Part shown: positions 27,101 through 39,469 of the stretch, in pieces | Position numbering within the stretch: position 1 is the first letter of the stretch | Layout of the letters: each line of letters begins with the position of its first letter | Source: Tigriopus japonicus | Lineage: Eukaryota > Arthropoda > Copepoda > Harpacticoida > Harpacticidae | NCBI GenBank assembly: GCA_010645155.1 | Contig: CM021317.1 | Span: forward strand, 10,701,445-10,765,444 | Reading direction: 5' to 3' | Length of the DNA stretch: 64,000 bases | Position numbers and translations under genes: made by a program | The notes under the pieces: generated by a model | What the model was told of the DNA's origin: nothing | Databases searched by the model: none | What the model saw: the letters and a program-made list of their open reading frames with translations, nothing else

Positions 27101-27772
27101 TTTCGTCAGGTGGTGGGAAATAGTTCAACTTGCATAATAAGGTCTAACTTCTCCTCCTCCTCCTCCTCCTCCTCCTCCTGCATCATCAACAATAGCAATG
27201 AACCCGTTGCACCTCTTCCAGACAGGATGTCTCCTGAGCTTCAGGGATCCTTCCCTTCGTGTGTGTGTGTTTGTCTGTTGAATTCGTAATCAGATGCATT
27301 CTTACCATTCATAGCTTGGACTAACCCCAAATCAAATTTGCCACCGACTTGGAGAGGACGTACCTTGAAGCGTTTCTTGGAACTTTCCATGATTCCGCTG
27401 ACGGTGAGAAGGGAGCAGCGATTCGTTTTCCGACAGGTGTCCGTTAGGGCAGAGAATTGGTGATGGTGGACCTTGGGTTTCGAGTTCACCCTCACCCTCA
27501 CCTTCGAAGGGTGAGTTGCTCAATTTCATAGCCCACCACTTTGACAAGTAACCCTGGTCGAGAGCATGAACACCTTGGGCTTTTTCAGCTTCTTGGGTTG
27601 AAAGTTGACGGTGATGATGAGGATCGGGGACGTTCTTGTTCCTCTTTGAGTTGTTTAAAGCTATTGGTGCTGATCCTTCTTGCTCTTGTTCCTCTTGATT
27701 GGGAATGATGGCTCCGGTGGGATTGAAACACAACACCTTCTTCTTTCGGGCAATATTCTTCGCCCTCATCAT
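1..27772 (-). CDS. ham: PRDM3/PRDM16 (MECOM, hamlet)-like zinc-finger transcription factor, 5' part
   Basis: Four minus-strand exons join in frame: 27772 to 27502 (or 27364), 12201-11771, 341-207 and 130-1. Together they encode a conserved N-terminal peptide ([12 protein letters not shown]) and a complete PR (SET-like) domain. Recognisable pieces are [22 protein letters not shown] at an exon end, [15 protein letters not shown] and [16 protein letters not shown], in the order seen in vertebrate PRDM3/PRDM16. The family are chromatin-associated nuclear regulators, and hamlet controls neuronal cell fate in Drosophila. The zinc fingers that define the class are not in the window and should lie left of position 1. 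Introns are about 15.3 kb, 11.4 kb and 76 bp. The PRDM family call is firm; the PRDM3/16 subclass is very likely; identity with hamlet is inferred from arthropods usually having one such gene. Confidence 0.85.
207..341 (-). CDS. ham: PRDM3/16-like gene, exon 3 (middle of PR domain)
   Basis: This is a 45-codon, phase 0-0 exon. The acceptor TTGTTACAG lies just before 341 and the donor CAG|GTATGTGG just after 207. It encodes VLVPSAG, then [15 protein letters not shown], then an acidic and polar stretch ending in a Gln codon. The D-A-S...GSWLKxV core matches the substrate-side segment of PRDM3/16 PR domains (DAS...GSWLKYI). It follows exon 2 in frame across an 11.4-kb intron, reconstituting W-E-V at the junction. 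Confidence 0.88.
342..11770 (-). other. intron 2 of the PRDM3/16-like gene
   Basis: This 11.4-kb intron splits the PR domain. Open frames of 60-195 codons occur on both strands, but none resembles a protein or carries matched splice sites, so I read them as chance. It holds simple repeats: CATC-type at 1735-1789, GA at 1831-1848, CAT/CAC and purine-rich stretches at 3367-3450, GA-rich at 9596-9640, ATCC at 9708-9737 and GA at 11246-11262. Regulatory DNA is plausible in an intron this long, but I cannot point to a defined element. Confidence 0.6.
11771..12201 (-). CDS. ham: PRDM3/16-like gene, exon 2 (start of PR domain)
   Basis: The acceptor TTCTTTCAG precedes 12201 and the donor GAG|GTAAGCG follows 11771. 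The reading frame starts after two carried bases and ends in phase 0. The first two thirds are Ser/Ala-rich, with a stretch rich in Lys/Glu and then Ala. The last 55 residues are the beginning of a PR domain: [20 protein letters not shown] followed by DFAWE at the exon end. Family members also split the PR domain right after the W-E pair. The exon could not be confused with the many chance reading frames in the flanking introns, because both splice sites and the phases fit. Confidence 0.88.
13137..13418. mobile_element. MITE-like element, family copy A
   Basis: The element is 282 bp with terminal inverted repeats of roughly 65 bp. It starts CAATGGATGAATGTAA and ends with the reverse complement of CAATGGATGAGTGTAA. 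Both arms carry GGGGGCCAAA/TTTTGGCACC and GGCTAGG/CCTAGCC blocks. The interior has no coding potential. A second, clearly alignable copy lies at 59010-59260, showing a dispersed family. I could not define a target-site duplication by eye, so the superfamily is unknown. Confidence 0.75.
13861..13930. repeat. palindrome and adjacent small hairpins
   Basis: TTGTTTTTCAT and ATGAAAAACAA form a perfect 11-bp inverted repeat around one A (13861-13883). TCACACC/GGTGTGA (13894-13912) and GCTGT/ACAGC (13915-13930) follow within 50 bp. The function is unknown; it could be a decayed transposon end. Confidence 0.6.
14029..14060. repeat. strong hairpin in PRDM intron
   Basis: CAGTTTATTG (14033-14042) and CAATAAACTG (14045-14054) are perfect 10-bp arms with a 2-base loop. 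TGCA on both outer sides extends the stem past a CG bulge. No gene or element boundary could be assigned. Confidence 0.6.
15940..16720. promoter_or_regulatory. CpG-rich block inside the large PRDM intron, possible alternative promoter
   Basis: The stretch is much richer in CpG than the surrounding DNA. It carries CAC/CGACGA and GCCGCC runs, CCAAT-type boxes near 15978 (minus) and 16360 (plus), and a TCAGT initiator-like motif near 15930. It lies between the first exon and the PR-domain exon of the PRDM gene. An internal promoter is an inference from composition only; no transcript evidence is available here. Confidence 0.3.
20631..20732. mobile_element. short inverted-repeat element with ATGGCGCTAG motif
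   Basis: The left end AATAGTAGATGGCGCTAGTGT is mirrored, imperfectly, by GCACTAGTTCTACTATTG at the right end. An inner AACGT/ACGTT pair adds a stem. The size, about 100 bp, and lack of coding content suit a minimal MITE. Only one clear copy was found in this window; related GCGCCATCTA text occurs near 31609. Confidence 0.4.
27150..27179. repeat. (CTC)n microsatellite
   Basis: An uninterrupted run of about ten CTC units lies in the first intron of the PRDM gene, 3' of its first exon. Confidence 0.9.
27364..27772 (-). CDS. ham: PRDM3/16-like gene, first coding exon
   Basis: The start is ATG at 27772, with a second ATG directly after it. The N-terminus [12 protein letters not shown] resembles the MRxKxxARK start of PRDM3 and PRDM16, a short basic motif known to bind the NuRD subunit RBBP4. 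The rest is low complexity: Glu/Gln-rich, an HHH run, then Ser/Pro-rich. Two good donors are present, GAAG|GTGAGG (exon end 27502) and CAAG|GTACGT (exon end 27364). Both leave one base over, which is the phase required by the AC at the start of the next exon, giving an Asp codon. The exon therefore codes about 90 or 136 residues. Assignment to this gene rests on the motif and the phase match across 15 kb. Confidence 0.68.
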
Positions 27773-30284
27773 GTCAAACACTCTTGGCTGTTTTCAATTG
27801 ACTCTACATAAAGTAAACTTGGGACGAGAAGACCAAACGAGAGAAGAAGAAGAAGGAGGAGGAGGAGGGAGGGGGGGAGGAGGTGGAGGAAAAAGAGGAG
27901 GCAGGACAAGCCAGAAAAAAAGAATACGACGAGGAAGAAAACGAACGAGGCACAATTCTATACAGAGGACTTGATCCCAATTGGACCGAGGTCGTCGGAG
28001 GTCTGATGACTGATTACCAACAACCATGAGTTGCTTCCTTCCAACGGAACAAGTTGGTTGCTATTGCTTTTGTTTCTCTTTCCATCGAATAACTATTGGT
28101 AAATTAGTGTCGAAGGTACCTCTATTCTGGTTTGTGTAGGAGAAGCTTGACAAATGTTAAAAATCTTTTTGTTGGTCTTTGGAATCGGATTGGTTTTTCA
28201 TTTTATTGATATATATTGAGTTTAATCTTGTTTTGTCCAGAATTGCTTTAAAAAAGCAATTACCCAGCAACATGGTAAACAACAATATAACTATTGACGC
28301 ACAGACAGGGCACAATTAATCATGTGTAATTATTTAATGTAGTTTAGAGTATTTAAGCCAGTCTGCGGGTAAGTCGTGTTTCTAAAATAAGAGATGATGA
28401 AACTTAAGTATCTAGTCGAAACAAGATATTTAAACGATGGGGAAAATGTGCTTTTGGAAGTTTAAAATTATGTCTTTGATGGTTGCGAACTGGTGTTTTT
28501 TGCGGACAAAATTTGAAAGCAGAAGGAACGAAATTAGTCCAAGAGATTCAATTAGTAAAACGAATACCTAAGATGAGCAACAAAACGCCTTCAAGACTTC
28601 GTTATAAGTGGTTTCTCTCCCACCTCGCACTTTCTTGGGCACAAATTTCTTCAACCTTTTAATTTCAGTTATGATTGAGGACTGGCAAAAGTACATGTAA
28701 AAAGTAAACTTAAGCTTTTAGTTCCCAAAAATCTCACTGAAACAAGCACAAATCTCAATAAAAAGTGCAGACGAGCTGAAGTCCCAAATAAACTCAATGA
28801 AATGACTATTTCCCACCCAAAGCCTTAGATAACCATAAATAACCAATCTGATTTCACCCCAATTTTGGAACAGTCAAGCTGGATGTAAAAATGTTTTTAT
28901 TAAAAAAATACTCATACGCATGACATACTCAAATATTTGGAAAGTTTAGACCGAATTCGTGAAAATGCCAAATGAAGCCGAAAAGTGCAAAAAAGCAAAA
29001 CAAAAGTGTTAATACTAGCACTTTTTTTGCGCTTTTCACCCGTCCATTTATCGAGGAGTTCTAGAATATTCGGAAACTTTTCTTTTCCGAATAATTTTTA
29101 CAGAAGAATCGTCCTCAAAAGCATACTATCTCTAAAACAAAATATGGTGTTGGGCTAAAATCATTCTTTCAAAATCACAGGGCAAATTATTTGAATAATT
29201 TGGCACACAGAAAAACACTTTTAAGAGAATAAGTAGTGCAAGACTCTAAGACCACCTAGGTACCACCAAAGGTAACTGGGCTGGCTTAAATATTCTTAAT
29301 ACAAGTACTAAGTTTCTTTAGACAATGCTGAATGTTAAAGTTGGCCAAAGAAGGAACGCCAAAAAGAATTCTCAATCCGTTGAAACTAGAAAACAATCCA
29401 CAATGATACTTATGTATGTCGTGACATAACATAAGAACACAAACAGACTTGACGCAATGATATTTAAGATTGATTTGTAGTATCAAGAAGGCATTTGGCT
29501 ATCAATCTTTAAATGAGAAGTCCAATCAATCATTGGTGCTTTGTAATACTTTGTCAAGTCAAATGCTGCGTAGAAAGCGAATAACTTTGAGTCTTCTACA
29601 ATAATGGTTTTCAAAGCAGTTTTTTAGTTATGGGATTTTTTTTCTTCATATGTTAAGAACTGAAATTCGGTTTTGGGGATTATAGGTTTCAATAATAAAC
29701 GAGACAAATTTCCCAGGGGTCAAGCTTTATAATTTTTTAATTGGCGATTTTAGGCCATCTTGCTTGCATTATTCTTTTTCCCAGTCGGAAGCCTTAAATT
29801 GAAATGAATCAAGGAATCAAATGAAACAATCCTCTCCGGAATCCGGAATTTGGAAAAAATGTTATTTTTTTGAAATTTCTGGCCAAAAAACAAGATATCA
29901 GCGAAAAACCACGGAAAGTGCGAAAACGTGGAAAAACGGCAAAAAGTGCAAATAAAGCAAAAAACCGGCCAAACGTGTAAAAAAGTGCATTTGCATGAAA
30001 AGTGCACCCCTCATCATTTTTTTTCGCTTTTACAAATCATAAAAAATCATAAGGCAACACTGCTTTTATTAGGAAATGATACAAATACAAAAAATGATGC
30101 AAAAAAATGACCATTTTTTTCGCATCAGTACAAAAGACGTCCTACCTGTTTGACCCGTCAGCGATGAATTTTTTAAAGTTTTATATTGTGACTTTTTGAT
30201 TTCATTTAACATATTTCATCACAAAAATGGGCATTGGGGATTGAGCCAGGGCTAGATTAAAAGACTAAATGGATTGCAAATCAG
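27773..30284. other. no gene seen; upstream of the PRDM gene, then AT-rich DNA
   Basis: Just upstream of the PRDM start codon (minus strand) lies a long polypurine tract on the plus strand (27826-27945), with CCAATTGG near 27976; this may be 5' UTR or promoter. The rest is AT-rich and non-coding, with inverted repeats at 28981-29036 (AAAAGTGCAAAAAAGC arms) and 30095-30127 (TGATGC plus A-tract arms). The GGCAACACT motif occurs at 30053. Confidence 0.5.
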
Positions 30285-30904
30285 NNNNNNNNNNNNNNNN
30301 NNNNNNNNNNNNNNNNNNNNNNNNNNNNNNNNNNNNNNNNNNNNNNNNNNNNNNNNNNNNNNNNNNNNNNNNNNNNNNNNNNNNNNNNNNNNNNNNNNNN
30401 NNNNNNNNNNNNNNNNNNNNNNNNNNNNNNNNNNNNNNNNNNNNNNNNNNNNNNNNNNNNNNNNNNNNNNNNNNNNNNNNNNNNNNNNNNNNNNNNNNNN
30501 NNNNNNNNNNNNNNNNNNNNNNNNNNNNNNNNNNNNNNNNNNNNNNNNNNNNNNNNNNNNNNNNNNNNNNNNNNNNNNNNNNNNNNNNNNNNNNNNNNNN
30601 NNNNNNNNNNNNNNNNNNNNNNNNNNNNNNNNNNNNNNNNNNNNNNNNNNNNNNNNNNNNNNNNNNNNNNNNNNNNNNNNNNNNNNNNNNNNNNNNNNNN
30701 NNNNNNNNNNNNNNNNNNNNNNNNNNNNNNNNNNNNNNNNNNNNNNNNNNNNNNNNNNNNNNNNNNNNNNNNNNNNNNNNNNNNNNNNNNNNNNNNNNNN
30801 NNNNNNNNNNNNNNNNNNNNNNNNNNNNNNNNNNNNNNNNNNNNNNNNNNNNNNNNNNNNNNNNNNNNNNNNNNNNNNNNNNNNNNNNNNNNNNNNNNNN
30901 NNNN
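30285..30904. other. assembly gap
   Basis: There are 620 consecutive N bases. The reading frames crossing it are artefacts of the unknown bases. Flanking DNA is AT-rich and repetitive, which probably stopped the assembly. Confidence 0.99.
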
Positions 30905-32419
30905 CTTTCACGACATGAATCATAATGTACTCGGCAAAAAAGACTATTTTTGGCATTTTGCCCATAAATGTTAATCACAAAATTATTTTTCATCAAAAGT
31001 AAAAGAACGCAACGAAATCGGCTACTTTTCACAATCTGAAGTAATGAATGAAAATTTCATTTTTTTAATATTGTACAGATAATCTCGATTTATAAACACT
31101 TGTCATTGAGGTTTGGGATTTGAAATATTAGGTGATGAGAAGAGGGTGGATCTGACTTAAGTTTCCACTCTTTGAGTCGATTTTTTTCAAAAATCACATT
31201 TTGAGGCGCTTTTTTATTGCTTGTTTCCGGTAATTTTTCACTTTAAAGGGCCTTTAGAGCAATTTTTTAAATATAACCTTTTCTCTGTTTGCTGGCTTTG
31301 AAGAGTAACCAACTTCGGAGATATTGATGATGAGTAGGGCACGGAAATAACTTTCTGAAAATATAAAACATTTTAAAAATTATTCTCCCTTTTTGCTCGA
31401 TTCTTTTTAAATATTTGGCTGTTTCAAAAAAAATTAAATATTTTCTCGAATATTTTAGTCAGAAAATATTTCAGGCAAAATTGATGAAAATAAATGAATG
31501 ACCAATGCTCAGGAGGGCTTACCCAAAATGAACCCAAAATATAAAAATGACATTTTTAATGAAATTAGACATTCAAGACCAAAACTACTGTCATACACAG
31601 AAAAATTGCGCCATCTATTGAGGCAAATTGAAAATTGTATTTTAAAATCATTTAAAACTCAGGGATGCCTCTAAACACGATAAAATGCATCAAATTCGCC
31701 AAAAATAAATTAAGAAAATTGGTACACACAGACACAAATACCAAAAAATGGCGCTATCAGAAAAACATTTCTGAAGTATCTGCCTTTTTGCAAATATTTT
31801 GCAAACATCTAGGGCTTTTGAATAAAATATATATTGGAAATGTTGACACTTTTTTGCAACTATTTATCCGGACCCTAATGATGAGTAAACGCAAGTTTAT
31901 GTAAATAAAATTGTGTAAGTAATCCATTGAAAAAACTTTTTGGTGGTGCAAAATCAATTTGGATCTGAAGTATGAGCAGGGCTACCAAATTTATATAAAA
32001 ATTCGTCAATTTTTTAAATAGTTTTTTGAGAAATAATGTGTCCTAGTTGTGGTCGAAAAAGCATTTTATCTTTAAATTAAAACCATCCCTCAAATATGGC
32101 AACACTAGCTCGCTTGTGTGCAGGGTAACCAAACTTCCCTGCCTATTTTATTTTTCATTAGTCTAATTCCAACTTGTGCAAAACTTTCTTGTAGTTTTAC
32201 TATTTAGGTCTATTTATCCTCTCTCTCTGTCATAGTTCACATTTAAGCTCTATATTTGTTGTACAAGCAATCTTGGCTCTTTTTGATCTTGAAAACTTAG
32301 TCACGTTGTTTTCAGGGTAGGTTGGTCACACTCGTGAACGCCCTGGTCACATTCGGCGAATGTCTAGTCCGGAGAAGTACATACAAAAGTTTCATAACAT
32401 TGACTTTACACCATCCAAA
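30905..32419. other. AT-rich non-coding DNA
   Basis: No coding region was recognised. The stretch is rich in A/T homopolymers. A GCGCCATCTATTG motif near 31609 and ATGGCGCTATC near 31747 sit in opposite orientation and may be the ends of a degraded element. CAGGGCTACCAAAT (about 31980) and GGCAACACT (32098) likewise look like fragmentary transposon ends. Confidence 0.4.
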
Positions 32420-32444
32420 GTCCGACTGGACAGTCCAGTCGGAC
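32420..32444. repeat. perfect 12-bp palindrome at the edge of the LINE fragment
   Basis: GTCCGACTGGAC and GTCCAGTCGGAC are exact inverted copies around a single A. The palindrome begins about six bases after recognisable reverse-transcriptase homology stops, so it marks or closely follows the 3' breakpoint of the element. Confidence 0.8.
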
Positions 32445-32445
32445 A

Positions 32446-34045
32446 TCGGAATTTCATCCCGTTCAATGCCATGTTACTCTCGCCAACCCAAGAGTAGACC
32501 TTCTCCAAGTCCTCAACTAAACATTTCGAGTCCTGCCCATTCCTTCCCCAAACTAATTTTGTGTCATCAGCATATGAAGAAATACTGGCTTTTGTTCTAA
32601 ACTTCTGGAGAGGAGCAATAAAGAGAATAAACAAGAGCGGACCTAAAATTGAACCTTGAGGAACACCTGACTTGACATCATACATGCCGCTAAAAGATCC
32701 TTCAACTTTAGCTATCTGCTTCCTTTCGCTCATAAAACTATCAATCCAAGTCAGGACCTTACCCTGGACCCCAAACTCTTTGAGTTGATCGAGCAAAAGA
32801 CCATGATCTACCTTATCAAAGGCCTTGGCAAAGTCAAGATAGACTACATCAACTGACTCGTTACTTTCGAGTCCTTCAATGATTTGCTCAATATGATCAA
32901 ACAATTGGGTTACTGTACTAAAATGAGCTCGAAACCCATGCTGTCCAGAAGGAATTAAATCATGGACCTCCAAATAATCTCCAAGCTTGGACTTCATAAT
33001 CTTCTCAAAAACCTTTGCAACGCTGGAGGTCAGAGAAATGGGCCTATAATTACTAGGGAGTGACTTATCTCCGCCCTTAAAAATTGGAACGACATGAGCT
33101 ACTTTTAGAGAAGAGGGAAACTTGCCCTGATCTAAGATGCAACGCATCAAGTAGGAGAAAACTGGGAAACTTGCCCTGATCTAAGATGCAACGCATCAAG
33201 TAGGAGAAAACTGGGGCAAGAATATGTGAGCATTTCATCAGAAAGTGAGATGTCACACCATCAGGTCCAGGAGAACTCGAGAGCTTTAAGCTCTTGATGG
33301 CCTCAAAAGCATCTTGATCTGTGACTACCAGATCCTCCAATCGATTATCCTGACTATCAATGCCAGTCTCATCAACAACATTGCTACACTCATGGCCTGC
33401 TCTGACAACCCTTTTTGGAATTGAAAATACACTTGAGAACTGATCTCCAAGGATATTGGCCATAACCTCACTATCATTGACGGTTTTACCGCCGACCTCA
33501 AAAGGTCTTACAGGATGCTTCATTTTTCTCTTGGTATTCGCAAACGAGAAAAACGCCTTTGGATTAGTCTTAACCTCCTTGATCACTCTACTTTCCTTCT
33601 CTAACTGATCGGAATCAATGGAGGCCCTAATTTTTGATTGGACCACATCCAATTTGCTTTGGAGGCTGGCTACAACAAATGAATTTGAAGTACGTCGAAG
33701 TATATTCGAAAGCTGACAACTCCGTTTGAACAACTTCTTCCTAACCTTTGAAATTCTAGACAGTGGCCTACCTTTTGCCACTATTTCTGGAATACCAATG
33801 GACAAACAAACCTCGTCAAAAAGTGAAATAAGCTTATTTATAGCTTTATCTATTGATGGTTCCTGCTTTAGAATGGAAATCAAGTCCAATTCGCCTAATC
33901 TTTCAACAATAATGGGCCAGTGTTCATCTTTGAACTTAAACTTGGCCACGCCCACCTTTTGAGCAGGTTTAACTCTAGAGCTCGCCGGCCTTTGAGTAAT
34001 GGTCGACCCTATCTCAAGAATGTGATGATCTGAAAGGCTACATGG
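32446..34045 (-). pseudogene. truncated, frameshifted non-LTR retrotransposon (Jockey/CR1-type) polyprotein
   Basis: On the minus strand the fragment begins with CSLSDHHIL, the end of an APE-type endonuclease domain with its SDH motif (about 34025). A linker follows, then a reverse transcriptase: SSPGPDGV near 33270, YRPISL, DFAKAFDKVDH, GVPQGSILGPLLF and the catalytic SYADD at about 32577-32563. Homology ends after NMALNGMKF at about 32450, so the thumb region and 3' tail are missing. The two main frames (33955-33077 and 33150-32392) are thrown out of register by a 49-bp tandem duplication at 33115-33212. Both ends are truncated and the copy cannot be active. Family placement between Jockey and CR1 clades is not certain. 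Confidence 0.9.
33115..33212. repeat. 49-bp tandem duplication inside the reverse transcriptase
   Basis: Two adjacent copies of a 49-bp unit starting GGGAAACTTGCCCTGATC occupy 33115-33163 and 33164-33212, with no difference that I can see. As 49 is not a multiple of three, it shifts the frame. The sequence identity suggests a recent event or an assembly artefact. Confidence 0.92.
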
Positions 34046-34400
34046 GATTGCAATTACAATTACGTAATTTCAATTACAATTACGTAATTTCAATTACAAT
34101 TAAGTAATTTCAATTACAATTAAGTAATTGCAATTTCAATTACGTAATTTCAATTACTTGTTATTGTAATTAATAACATTTTTGGACCAAGTAATTGTAA
34201 CTGTTATTAATTACATTCTTGGGCCAAGTAATTGTAACTGTTATTAATTACATTCTTGGGCCAAGTAATTGTAACTGTTATTAATTACATTCTTGGGCCA
34301 AGTAATTGTAACTGTTATTAATTACATTCTTGGGCCAAGTAATTGTGGTTAATCACATTTTTGGGCCAAGTAATTGTAATTGATTGCATTTTTGGCCATG
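34046..34400. repeat. AT-rich tandem repeats: TTACAATTA units, then a 37-bp unit
   Basis: From 34049 to about 34160, CAATTACAATTACGTAATTT units repeat. From 34221, a 37-bp unit starting GGGCCAAGTAATTGTAACTG repeats at 34221, 34258, 34295 and 34332 with almost no variation, then at 34363 in a shortened 31-bp form. A partial unit precedes the series. The array abuts the 5' truncation point of the LINE fragment. There are no spacers, so it is a minisatellite and not a CRISPR array. Confidence 0.9.
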
Positions 34401-35296
34401 TAATTGAAGAATTTTCAATTATTTTTCAAAATTTTACCTCCTCAAATTAACCATAAAAGCTATTTATCAGCTTTTACTTGCAAAACAATAATTTTGTCAT
34501 CAATTTTGAGGTCAATGTGATGCCACGAGCAGATAGCTTTTGTTACAATACACACCCAAGTTTTGATGTTTAAATACTTTTAAACTACAAGAGCTTTTGA
34601 CTATGATTTTTGTGTCAGGATTAAGGGTTTTTCACAACCAAGGGCAGACAAATGAGGTGCAAAAGTAAAGTTTTAAAATTTAAGCTTTCGGTTTTTGTAA
34701 ATCATTCTTTTATATGAACCTTTCAGGCATTATAAGTTGCCAGTTAATGCATCGCTACTTGAAAAAGGCAGATCTGTTTTTTTCATCGTTTTAAAAAGGC
34801 AAAAGAGTGAAAGATTCGGAATAATTGTAATTGTAGTTAATTACATTTTTCAAATAATTGACCCAACTTTGGCCTAAGTTCTTGATAAAATTATAAGAAA
34901 CCATGTCGAAGGGGAAATTTGAAATTGTGTTTATTTCAGCTCAGGAATGTCCTATTGCTATCATCAAACCATTCGAAATTTACCGCCTTTTGAGCTGAAC
35001 TCTGAATTACCTCAAACATGCCAGATTTTGATTTTCCGTCTTTTGTCTCTCTTTTCCAGACTAAAAACCTATGTCACTTTCATTATGAAAAACGAATTCC
35101 TACTTCATCCGCTCCATTTCTTGATGACATTCCCAAAATTCGGGAATTTTTGAAAAGCCACGGATGGACTTTCTCCCTCCGTCGGTGTTTTTTAGTCACA
35201 CTGATTCCCGACGCATCAAAATAAACACAACCCAAAGCCAGCGTGCGAAGTTGTGAACCCCTTTGTTTCCGTGCTCTTCTTCGTTCAGTCGATCTG
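34401..35296. other. intergenic, upstream of TGS1
   Basis: AT-rich sequence without recognised coding content. Close to the TGS1 start, TCAGTC at 35285-35290 fits the arthropod initiator consensus and would give a 5' leader of about 10 nt. This is only a motif match. Confidence 0.4.
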
Positions 35297-38342
<3,046 letters not shown>

Positions 38343-38365
38343 GTAAGTGCTTTGCTACAACAAGC

Positions 38366-38371
38366 AATAAA
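38366..38371 (+). terminator. polyadenylation signal of TGS1
   Basis: AATAAA lies 24 nt after the TGS1 stop codon. It is the only canonical signal in the short gap to the convergent NDFIP gene. Confidence 0.65.
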
Positions 38372-38632
38372 AATACGTCACTCTCTATTTCAATTGTTTT
38401 CTGTACGTTTAGCAGAAAGAAAAGAAGGGTCACAATTTGATTGCACTGAATTCGGTGTTTGTTTTCGTTACGTTAGTGGGTTTGGAATGTCTATGGTGAA
38501 AATATGACGAATGTATTGGTTATGGCACGTGATTGTGCTGTTGTGGTTTCAAAGCATGAGCTATAATAACATCAAGGTGCTGAAAATTGATGACTGATAG
38601 TAATGTTAAATTGATAGTAGTTCTTTGAATAA

Positions 38633-39469
38633 CTAGTAAAAGAACAACAGCCTTTCACGAGCGTGTGAGCTCAATGATGCCCAAGATCGCTTGATTTGGA
38701 GGTATTGAATGATGGCTCGCACACAGATGAGCAAACCGAAGGCCATGATCAACCACCACAACCACGAATTATCGGATTGGGCAAACTCCGTGGACCGCTT
38801 CACAATCATAGTCCACTTGGTTAGCGATAACCCAAATCCAGCCAAAGCTCCATATCTTAAACAATGCATAAGCCCATTACAGAGACCGTTATCATCATAA
38901 TCTTCGATTTGAAAAACCCTCACCTGGCCGCCACGGTATGACAAAAGCACATGAGAAGAAGGAATCCGATCCAGTTGAACAGAAATGAGGTAAGGAACGC
39001 GGTAAAGAAGACCAAATCATTGCCCAAAAGAGCATGATCCCCATCCAACTCGTGCAATTCTCCCCCAATGGGATCTTCAGGGTCATGATGTGGGAAAGCT
39101 GCCAACAATGTAAATCGGGGTAATCCTCGTGGTCGAGCCGGCAAACGTCGTGAGGATGACGATGGCAATGAACTCGGAGGCTGACTCAAATCTCCTTGGT
39201 TCGGATGGTAAGATTTGCCTACATACAAGTAAGAGGAGTTTGATGATTCGGTCACATCATTGTGCATTAAATTTAGTCTTACCGGTGGTGGACCTTTCGG
39301 ATTCTTCATAAGATGGGAGCTTGGCTGCCACGGAATATTCAGGTGGAGGTTCATCGCCAAGAGGAATGGCAATCACGTCCAAAGATCCTGTAGGTTCGAC
39401 ATACGGAGGAGGAGGCTCCAAAACGGGTCTGTTCAAACCATTTGCATCTTTGTCGTCGAGATTCGACAT
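38633..39469 (-). CDS. Ndfip: NEDD4 family-interacting protein
   Basis: Three exons (39469-39283, 39218-38924, 38855-38633) with 64- and 68-bp introns give 234 residues. NDFIPs are endosomal/Golgi membrane adaptors that recruit and activate NEDD4-type HECT ubiquitin ligases. The cytosolic N-terminus has PPPY (20-23), PPEY (42-45) and LPSY (51-54), the WW-domain ligands. Three membrane helices follow at about 131-153, 161-179 and 192-212, with family landmarks FLFNWIGF, YGALAGFGLSLTKW and WLWW. The C-terminus RERLLFFY matches the conserved tail of NDFIP1. A strong acceptor (TCTTGTTTCAG) ends one base before the ATG, so a 5' UTR intron is likely. Length is close to human NDFIP1 (221). The gene converges on TGS1 with 290 bp between the stop codons. 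Confidence 0.94.

Larger units (their letters stand above)
12202..27501 (-). other. intron 1 of the PRDM3/16-like gene
   Basis: This intron of about 15.3 kb lies between the presumed first coding exon and the PR-domain exon. It contains a MITE-like element (13137-13418), perfect palindromes and hairpins (13861-14060), a CAA/CAG-rich run (14896-14935), a CpG-rich block (15940-16720), a small inverted-repeat element (20631-20732), and CAC, GAT and CTC simple repeats near 22.4, 24.7 and 27.15 kb. I saw no convincing coding exon in it on either strand. The 281-codon minus-strand frame at 16176-17021 is the longest and is discussed under findings. Confidence 0.55.

Noticed and set aside
30252..31032. 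Long open frames of 214-255 codons
   Set aside because: They consist almost wholly of unknown bases in the assembly gap.
34221..34400. Regular 37-bp repeats resembling a CRISPR array
   Set aside because: Units are directly contiguous with no spacers, the DNA is eukaryotic, and there are no cas-like genes.
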